From positions 23,039 to 34,218 of the forward strand of contig DJVZ01000050.1 in NCBI GenBank assembly GCA_002441395.1: a stretch of 11,180 nucleotides of DNA, written 5' to 3'. The position numbers were made by a program, and so were the translations under genes. Below, one piece after another: positions 7,085-11,180 of the stretch (position 1 is its first letter; each line of letters starts with the position of its first letter). The notes under the pieces were generated by a model. It worked only from the letters and a program-made list of their open reading frames with translations, did no database searches and was not told the origin of the DNA. The stretch comes from Spirochaetaceae bacterium UBA6243 (GTDB lineage Bacteria > Spirochaetota > Spirochaetia > Treponematales > Rectinemataceae).

Positions 7085-7471
7085 TTACACTATTTTGGGA
7101 AGTCTTGCTTCTGCCGAAATGGTAATGCCCCCGCGGGGTTTCTGAGTGATGCTCACGGCGACGCTCTTGGGCTTGATGGCATCGAATACATCTTTGGCGA
7201 TACGGGCCGCGAGAGCCTCGCAGAACACTCCTTCCTCTCTGAAAGACCAGAGGTAGAGTTTGAGACTTTTGGATTCGATGCACAGATTTCCCGGCTCGAA
7301 CTCGATTCTGACCGTTTCCCAGTCGGGCTGGCCGGTTACGGGACAGAGGCTCGTCACTTCGTCGCTTTCGAGGACCACCTTCGTGACCGATGGTGGCGTC
7401 GGAAAAGTCTCGAGCTCGCGCGACGGGGCGCGGGTCGTTTTCCCAAGTGACTTGAATTCATATTCAGCCAT
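7085..7471 (-). CDS. queF: NADPH-dependent 7-cyano-7-deazaguanine (preQ0) reductase QueF
   Basis: QueF reduces the nitrile of preQ0 to the aminomethyl group of preQ1 using NADPH, a late step toward queuosine in tRNA. At 128 residues this is the short single-domain (YkvM-type) form. The QueF signature ESKSLKLYLWSFREEGVFCE is present. The catalytic pair is visible as Cys43 (SLCPVTGQ) and Asp50, seven residues apart as in Bacillus subtilis QueF (Cys55/Asp62). Two ATGs compete. The one at 7477 overlaps the yhhQ stop but abuts GGGAGA with no spacer. The one at 7471 has that same site 6 bases upstream, so I start there, with M-A-E-Y-E. It lies 2 bases after the yhhQ stop, so the pair is translationally coupled and should share riboswitch control. 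Confidence 0.96.
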   Translation of the reverse strand: MAEYEFKSLGKTTRAPSRELETFPTPPSVTKVVLESDEVTSLCPVTGQPDWETVRIEFEPGNLCIESKSLKLYLWSFREEGVFCEALAARIAKDVFDAIKPKSVAVSITQKPRGGITISAEARLPKIV

Positions 7472-7473
7472 GT

Positions 7474-8160
7474 TCATTCTCCCAGCTTAAAAGGATTGTA
7501 GACGACTTCACTGTCGAAGGTGTCGATATGTTCCTTGCGCTTGATGAAGCCGACCACGAGATAGGTGAGAGGTGTGAAGATCACTTCGTAGCTCACTTTG
7601 AAGAGGTATTGAGCGAGCATCATGCCCCCCAGTGTGCCGGCCGGAACGGTACCGGCAAAGGCTATGCCGATAAAAAGCACCGTGTCGAGACCTTCTCCCA
7701 CAATGGTCGAGCCTATTGTTCTTGTCCACAGGTGACGGCCTTTGGTGGCCTTTTTGAGCACCGAGAGCACGATGGAGTTTGAAAATTCACCGGCCCAGTA
7801 GCCCGCAAGGGATGCCAGAAGTATGCGGGGGGTGCTTCCGAGCACTGTCGCGTACGCTGCCTGATTGGCAAAAAACGAAGGATGCGGCAGAGCTATGGCG
7901 ATGAGGAATATCATGGACATGAAGGCATTGGCGGCAAAGCCTATCCAGATGACCATGCGGGTTTTTCTGAAACCGTACACTTCGGTGAATACATCGGCAA
8001 GAATGTATGTCACGGGGAAAAGGATGACCGCGGAAGGCAGGACGATACCGCCGACCTGCATGAGCTTGCTCGCGATGATGTTCGAGATGAGCAGACATGT
8101 GATAAAAAGTGAAGTCAGCCCAAGAAATACTGGCGAATACGAAGTTTGCTCCCCACGCAT
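7474..8160 (-). CDS. yhhQ: YhhQ/QPTR-family queuosine precursor transporter
   Basis: This is an inner-membrane importer of queuosine precursors; E. coli YhhQ takes up preQ0 and preQ1. The product has 228 residues and about six membrane helices. Family blocks visible are ADVFTEVYGFRKTR (about 55-68), RTIGSTIVGEGLDT (147-160) with the conserved Arg, Glu and Asp, and KVSYEVIFTPLTY (188-200). The ATG at 8160 has a perfect AGGAGG 7 bases upstream, and that site is embedded in the preQ1-I riboswitch (8168-8202). The gene is immediately followed by queF. This pairing supports precursor salvage, with imported preQ0 reduced by QueF. Which precursor this protein prefers (preQ0, preQ1 or queuine) is not readable from the sequence. 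Confidence 0.95.
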   Translation of the reverse strand: MRGEQTSYSPVFLGLTSLFITCLLISNIIASKLMQVGGIVLPSAVILFPVTYILADVFTEVYGFRKTRMVIWIGFAANAFMSMIFLIAIALPHPSFFANQAAYATVLGSTPRILLASLAGYWAGEFSNSIVLSVLKKATKGRHLWTRTIGSTIVGEGLDTVLFIGIAFAGTVPAGTLGGMMLAQYLFKVSYEVIFTPLTYLVVGFIKRKEHIDTFDSEVVYNPFKLGE

Positions 8161-8167
8161 GGGAGGG

Positions 8168-8202
8168 CCTCCTGTTTTGTTTGGGCGGGAACTGCGACCG
8201 CC
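8168..8202 (-). promoter_or_regulatory. preQ1-I riboswitch controlling yhhQ-queF translation
   Basis: In the minus-strand RNA, stem P1 pairs GGCGG (8198-8202) with CCGCC (8184-8188). The loop UCGCAGU... (from 8197) matches the Thermoanaerobacter tengcongensis preQ1-I aptamer as I recall it. The A-rich tail C-A-A-A-C-A-A-A-A-C-A-G-G has the same length as in that aptamer. Equivalents of the ligand-binding C15 (8189), of G11 (8192) with C30 (8174), and of C9 with G33 (8171) are present; one loop base is missing near position 14. The pseudoknot partner GG is the first half of AGGAGG at 8168-8173. Ligand binding should therefore hide the yhhQ ribosome binding site, lowering translation when preQ1 is abundant. 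The gene context (precursor transporter plus QueF) fits. Confidence 0.95.
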
Positions 8203-8216
8203 TTTGGATGGGCCTG

Positions 8217-8245
8217 AGTCTAGCGCAGTGAGAAAATTTGCGCAA
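8217..8245 (-). promoter_or_regulatory. Possible promoter of the riboswitch-yhhQ-queF transcript
   Basis: TTGCGC (8240-8245) and TAGACT (8217-8222) are separated by 17 bases, matching 3 of 6 and 4 of 6 consensus positions. Transcription would begin about 8 bases before riboswitch stem P1, which is a sensible place. The match itself is weak. Confidence 0.4.
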
Positions 8246-8272
8246 TCAGCCTCAGCGTTGAGAGAAGATTGC
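8242..8272 (-). terminator. Possible terminator hairpin after the SGNH hydrolase gene
   Basis: In minus-strand RNA, GCAAUC (8267-8272) pairs with GAUUGC (8242-8247). An inner CUCA/UGAG stem (8259-8262 with 8251-8254) lies between them. A short U-rich stretch (UUUUCUC) follows after about six bases. This is a weak terminator by standard criteria. A second small hairpin (8274-8286) precedes it. Together they occupy the gap between the hydrolase stop and the riboswitch. Confidence 0.3.
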
Positions 8273-8309
8273 TGGCTTAATAAGCCCTGACGTGCGGCCG
8301 CGTTGGCTT

Positions 8310-9014
8310 TTAGGCTTTGTCTGCCTGATGTTCCTTCGCGAATTTGATGATTTCCGATTTGATGAGTTGGTGGCCCTCGGCGTTGGGATGAATGCCGTCC
8401 TTGCAGAGAAATCGCGAATAATTGCGCTCTTCGAGAATGGCTTTGCGTATGTCGGCGACGGGCACGTGATGGGTCTCGCCGATTTCCCAGATGGCGCTGG
8501 AATAGCTTTCATGCCAGCGGTAGATAAACTGGACGTCGCCAAGCCAGCCGAGGATGGCCTTTTGATCGAGGCCTGTGCGCGTGAACCAGGCGAAATAGCG
8601 TTCGGCGTCGAGAGGCGGGAGTGTCATGAGGACGGGCCTGAAACCTTTATTTTTCAATTCCTGGATAACCTCACTGTACATCCGGAAGAAGCGCTCAGGA
8701 GTTGTCGCTGGCACGTGTTCGGCGTGTGGGTCCGCCGAGATTTGGTCCCATCGGAAGTCACAGTCATTGCCGCCAAACTCAAGGAAAGCGAGGCGGCGGG
8801 TTTCGCTGTCGACCCTGCTCAGGAAATGCTCGATGATTTCGCGCCCCTTGGTGATGGTGCAGCCGAAGCGAGCTTTGTTGATGAGCCCGAACCCGAGCTC
8901 GCTCGCCGCGAGCGAGGCGAAACATTCCTTGATCGGTTTGTATGAGCCTTGTGCGTCGAGGATGATGCCTCTCGCGATGGAATCTCCGAATAAACATACT
9001 TCCTGGCCATACAT
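8310..9014 (-). CDS. SGNH/GDSL-type hydrolase, probable esterase or deacylase
   Basis: This protein of 234 residues has the SGNH hydrolase fold motifs in order. Block I is LFGDSIARG with nucleophile Ser12. A Gly near 51 stands in block II. Block III is FGGNDCDF with Asn83. The C-terminal block V is KDGIHPNAEGH, with the catalytic Asp206 and His209. All four hallmark residues are therefore present. There is no signal peptide, so it should act in the cytoplasm. The natural substrate could be a small acyl ester, acylated sugar or lysophospholipid; the sequence does not say which. The ATG at 9014 has GGAG 6 bases upstream. The gene faces the DUF1836 gene divergently across an AT-rich 179-base region and is not obviously part of the riboswitch operon downstream. 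Confidence 0.92.
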   Translation of the reverse strand: MYGQEVCLFGDSIARGIILDAQGSYKPIKECFASLAASELGFGLINKARFGCTITKGREIIEHFLSRVDSETRRLAFLEFGGNDCDFRWDQISADPHAEHVPATTPERFFRMYSEVIQELKNKGFRPVLMTLPPLDAERYFAWFTRTGLDQKAILGWLGDVQFIYRWHESYSSAIWEIGETHHVPVADIRKAILEERNYSRFLCKDGIHPNAEGHQLIKSEIIKFAKEHQADKA

Positions 9015-9193
9015 AGCTTGCTCCGACAGACAATTATTTTAATGTCACAATATAGTAATAAAAACCATATAATAAAGTTATTGATAATTTATAACACTAA
9101 TCTCGATGTGTCAAGATGTTTTTTATTATATATTGTAGCTTTGAATAACATATGATATGGTAAACATGAATTCATTTATGCAGGGGGCAAATA
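9015..9193. promoter_or_regulatory. AT-rich divergent promoter region
   Basis: This region is far richer in A and T than the genes on either side, especially 9030-9175, and separates two divergent genes. It should hold promoters in both directions. On the plus strand TTGTAG (9133-9138), a 17-base spacer and TATGGT (9156-9161) form a modest candidate for the DUF1836 gene. On the minus strand I see several TATA-like hexamers but no convincing -35 for the hydrolase gene. An imperfect inverted pair, GTTAT at about 9077-9081 and ATAAC at 9091-9095, could be an operator but is short. Confidence 0.5.
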
Positions 9194-9784
9194 ATGAACG
9201 AAAAAGCATATGAGGCAGTTGATCTGTATCTTGAGTCTCTTCTGGCCGGTAAGCCCCCTGAGTGGGAACAGCTGCCTGATATCGGACTCTACATGGACCA
9301 GGTCACGAGCTACCTCGAGCGCCAGCTGGGGCCGTTTTCTCCTTCAGAAAAAGAGCGCGCAATAACTTCATCTATGATAAATAATTATGTAAAAGCGAAG
9401 ATAATTCCCCGGGCCAAAAGCAAGAAGTATAGTCAGGAGCACATCGCACTTTTGCTTTCGGTGTTCATGCTGAAAAAAGCCCTCTCAATCCAGGATATGG
9501 GCGTCCTTCTGGCAGACGCCTCCAGTGAAGGCTCATATCGCGAATTCTATGATCGCTTTAGGAAAGCCCTCACCGAATGCGCGATTTCCACTGCCCAGGA
9601 GATTCGCACTGGACTTGAACCGGGGAGTGCGGAGAGCACAGCCAGATTTGAGGCATCGGCAATCGATGATGCAAAGCTTCGCACGCTTGCCTTGAAGCTC
9701 GCCGTCGAAGCGAGTCTCCGAAGTCTGGCAGCAGAGCGGCTTTTGGCGCTGTTGCAGACCGAGGAGCCTTTGAAGGCGCGCTGA
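9194..9784 (+). CDS. DUF1836 family protein, putative DNA-binding regulator
   Basis: This protein of 196 residues has no proven function. Its N-terminal two-thirds match my recollection of the DUF1836 family: LPDIGLYMDQVTSYLERQL (about 27-45), then MINNYVKAKIIPRAKSKKYSQEHIALL (61-87), then a LSIQDM segment (about 97-102). The middle part resembles a MerR-type winged-helix recognition region, so a transcriptional regulator is a reasonable inference. No effector domain is recognisable. The C-terminal about 60 residues are Ala/Leu/Glu-rich and probably helical or coiled-coil. The ATG at 9194 has AGGGGG 6 bases upstream. It is the only plus-strand gene here, divergent from the SGNH hydrolase and convergent with the small lipoprotein gene. 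Regulation of the hydrolase or of itself from the shared AT-rich region is possible but unproven. Confidence 0.88.
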   Translation: MNEKAYEAVDLYLESLLAGKPPEWEQLPDIGLYMDQVTSYLERQLGPFSPSEKERAITSSMINNYVKAKIIPRAKSKKYSQEHIALLLSVFMLKKALSIQDMGVLLADASSEGSYREFYDRFRKALTECAISTAQEIRTGLEPGSAESTARFEASAIDDAKLRTLALKLAVEASLRSLAAERLLALLQTEEPLKAR

Positions 9785-9830
9785 GATCTGGAGCGCCAAT
9801 CGGACTCTGTGGCCTTATGAGCCTCGTGCA

Positions 9831-9853
9831 AGCCACAAAAGCTTTTTTGTGCT
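9831..9853. terminator. Possible bidirectional terminator between convergent genes
   Basis: AGC-C-ACAAAA (9831-9840) and TTTTGTGCT (9845-9853) pair over 9 bp with one bulged C and a GCTT loop. The site lies between the convergent DUF1836 and small lipoprotein genes and overlaps the latter's stop codon. An outer GTGGC/GCCAC pairing (9809-9813 with 9832-9836) is an alternative that puts a T-run downstream on the plus strand. The stem is AT-rich, so terminator strength is doubtful. Confidence 0.35.
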
Positions 9854-10140
9854 CAATCCCTTCTTCTTCGACGGGTAAGCGCCAGCCCGCCGAACCCCGA
9901 GATGACCGCCATATAGAATCCGAAGTCGTACCACCAGCCGGTATTGTGAGTCTCATAGATTCGAATATTGTGGTCAAAAATGCCAATAATGAGAGAAATT
10001 GGAGCAATCCAGCCATGCCAGATGCCGGTGAAGAAATTTGCCTGCCTCTCCGGCGTATTCTTTCCGTCGCCGGGGAGACATGACGAAAGTACCACGAGCA
10101 TGCACAGCGCGAGCATGATCACAATGATCTTCGATTTCAT
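9853..10140 (-). CDS. Small conserved lipoprotein/inner-membrane protein of unknown function
   Basis: The product has 95 residues. A lipoprotein signal is visible: MKSK, a hydrophobic core, then LSSC with the lipid-attachment Cys at 21. The mature part carries a hydrophobic WHGWIAPISLIIGIF (41-55), a polar DHNIRIYETHNTGWWYD (56-72), a second hydrophobic stretch (FGFYMAVISGFGGLAL, 73-88) and an Arg-rich tail (RRRRRD). I recall similar short proteins with the WHGWIAP and YE-x-x-NTGWWYDFGFY patterns in diverse bacteria, none with a known role. The open frame extends upstream to 10281, but the ATG at 10140 has AAGGAG 7 bases before it and gives the signal peptide, so I start there. It is 100 bases from the outer-membrane protein gene on the same strand and may have its own promoter; a TATTAT hexamer lies in that gap without a clear -35. 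Confidence 0.88.
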   Translation of the reverse strand: MKSKIIVIMLALCMLVVLSSCLPGDGKNTPERQANFFTGIWHGWIAPISLIIGIFDHNIRIYETHNTGWWYDFGFYMAVISGFGGLALTRRRRRD

Positions 10141-10240
10141 GCATTCTCTCCTTTGTGTGAATAATACACCGGAAGAATGGGCCTCCGCTATGACCAGATT
10201 GCCTTGGCCCCGCTTGCCGGCCTTTTCAGCACAGGAACGC

Positions 10241-11180
10241 TCAGAATCCGATCGTGTACGTGAGCTGTACTTTATAGGCAAAAGATGTTGTATAGGTACA
10301 ATCTACTCCAAGCTGCACTGATGATCCTCCAAAATCGTAGCGCAGATAAGGATTGACATCCCACCCGTCGAGCCACCAGACATCAGGCCCTTCTCCCCAG
10401 GAGACAGAGGTCCCCGCAACGAGCGCCGTTTTGCCGATATTCTGTTCGATGTTCGCCTTGAAGCCCTTATACAAGAGCGGAGATTGTACGCTCAAATATG
10501 CATAGGCACTCAGGAGGGTGCTTGGGAAACGATAGGACGTATCGATGAAGAAATCATGTTCGTCCGCGACATCAAACCATCGATAGCCGAGGGTAAAGAG
10601 AAAATTCTCGATAGCTCTCAACTGTCCGCCGACCGCCAATTCTTTGCCTTTCGGCGTTATGCCATAAAGGATGTATGGTTCCATGCGGTAGGAAGCCTTG
10701 AATATCGCGACCTCGGGAATGTCCCAGGAAGCGCCGAGATTCATGCGCTGGTACGTGGTTGATGCGGCCTGGGCTTCAACGGGCACGGGCAGAAAGGTGC
10801 CGAAGGAGATGCCGCGCAGGGGCTGGATGGTCAATAAGACTCCGGTTTCGGCATTTGCAATCCGCGTGGAGAAACCGGCCGTATCGAAATTTGTAAATCG
10901 ATACCCGCCATCGGCCCGCACCTTCCCTGCGGTGAGTCGCGCGATGCCGTTGAACATCATATAGGAACCGCTGAATTCGCTCAGCACGGTGTTGCTGATA
11001 TCCACCTTCGACCAGTCGCCTTCCCATTCGGCAGTCATGGTCCAGCTTACATTTTGTGCCGCATAATATATTGTGAGGCCATTGTACGCCCCTTGCGGAT
11101 CTGCATAGCCCATCCAGTCAGGGCCGACGCTCGTGGTGCTTCCCCCACTTTCGTACAGATTGAATACGCCCCTGTTCCAC
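10241..11180 (-). CDS. Outer-membrane beta-barrel protein, 5' end outside the window
   Basis: The frame is open from its TGA at 10241 to the right edge, giving 312 C-terminal residues; the true start is beyond the window. I do not recognise a named family. The sequence has the look of an outer-membrane beta-barrel. Amphipathic alternating strands are rich in Tyr, Trp and Gly, for example near FLFTLGYRWFDV, TSYRFPSTLLSAYAYLSV and NPYLRYDF. Polar Gly/Ser/Asp turns separate them, Cys is nearly absent, and the protein ends YTIGF with a terminal aromatic residue as the barrel-assembly signal requires. An internal ATG at 11113 has no special claim as a start, because the reading frame and barrel-like pattern continue upstream of it. 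A porin or structural outer-membrane protein would fit. Confidence 0.8.
   Translation of the reverse strand, partial: WNRGVFNLYESGGSTTSVGPDWMGYADPQGAYNGLTIYYAAQNVSWTMTAEWEGDWSKVDISNTVLSEFSGSYMMFNGIARLTAGKVRADGGYRFTNFDTAGFSTRIANAETGVLLTIQPLRGISFGTFLPVPVEAQAASTTYQRMNLGASWDIPEVAIFKASYRMEPYILYGITPKGKELAVGGQLRAIENFLFTLGYRWFDVADEHDFFIDTSYRFPSTLLSAYAYLSVQSPLLYKGFKANIEQNIGKTALVAGTSVSWGEGPDVWWLDGWDVNPYLRYDFGGSSVQLGVDCTYTTSFAYKVQLTYTIGF

Noticed and set aside
8292..8945. A 217-codon open frame on the plus strand
   Set aside because: Antisense to the SGNH hydrolase, whose four catalytic blocks are intact; no independent support.
10141..10281. Longer form of the small lipoprotein starting upstream of 10140
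   Set aside because: It would bury the signal peptide and overlap the outer-membrane protein gene, whereas the ATG at 10140 has a strong AAGGAG at ideal spacing.
1..11180. Mobile elements, CRISPR arrays, tRNA/rRNA genes, toxin-antitoxin or defence systems
   Set aside because: I looked for transposase or integrase-like proteins, evenly spaced repeats, tRNA-like cloverleafs and paired small genes and saw none. All sizeable genes belong to transport, RNA-modification, hydrolase or envelope families.

Overview
The window looks like an ordinary chromosomal stretch of a diderm (Gram-negative-type) bacterium. By eye the GC content is in the mid-50s percent. Evidence for a diderm is a periplasmic binding protein with a Sec signal peptide and a partial outer-membrane beta-barrel protein ending in phenylalanine. 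The mix of a BMP-family nucleoside-type ABC importer, a small lipoprotein, a DUF1836 protein and an outer-membrane protein would fit a spirochaete (Treponema/Spirochaeta relatives). That placement is an inference from family recollection, not something the sequence proves.

Layout from left to right. (1) 16-4869, minus strand: a four-gene ABC importer operon read right to left as binding protein, two-domain ATPase, permease, permease. It has a good promoter (perfect -35, extended -10) at 4916-4944 and a perfect 5' UTR hairpin. A larger compound hairpin lies between the binding-protein and ATPase genes. The three downstream genes are packed with overlaps. (2) 4870-5130: a 261-base intergenic stretch holding that promoter and a doubtful small ORF. 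(3) 5131-8202, minus strand: a preQ1-I riboswitch, then a YhhQ-type queuosine-precursor transporter, QueF, an MFS transporter and an RluA-type pseudouridine synthase, closely spaced and probably at least partly one transcript. (4) 8310-9014, minus strand: an SGNH/GDSL hydrolase. (5) 9015-9193: a very AT-rich divergent promoter region. (6) 9194-9784, plus strand: a DUF1836 protein, the only plus-strand gene. (7) 9853-10140, minus strand: a small lipoprotein/membrane protein, convergent with the DUF1836 gene. (8) 10241 to the right edge, minus strand: an outer-membrane beta-barrel protein whose start lies outside the window.

How the genes work together. The ABC operon would import a nucleoside or similar small molecule; the exact substrate cannot be read from sequence. 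In the second block, YhhQ brings in a queuosine precursor and QueF reduces preQ0 to preQ1. The riboswitch senses preQ1 and would mask the yhhQ ribosome binding site when preQ1 is plentiful, giving negative feedback. No other queuosine biosynthesis gene is present here. RluA also modifies RNA, so a transcript shared with yhhQ-queF would be thematically coherent, although the MFS gene between them has no known link.

I found no clear evidence of an undescribed system: no mobile element, CRISPR array, tRNA, rRNA, toxin-antitoxin or defence signature. The items most worth a second look are the riboswitch-controlled operon with an unexplained MFS gene, the intercistronic palindrome in the ABC operon, and the small uncharacterised membrane protein at 9853-10140.
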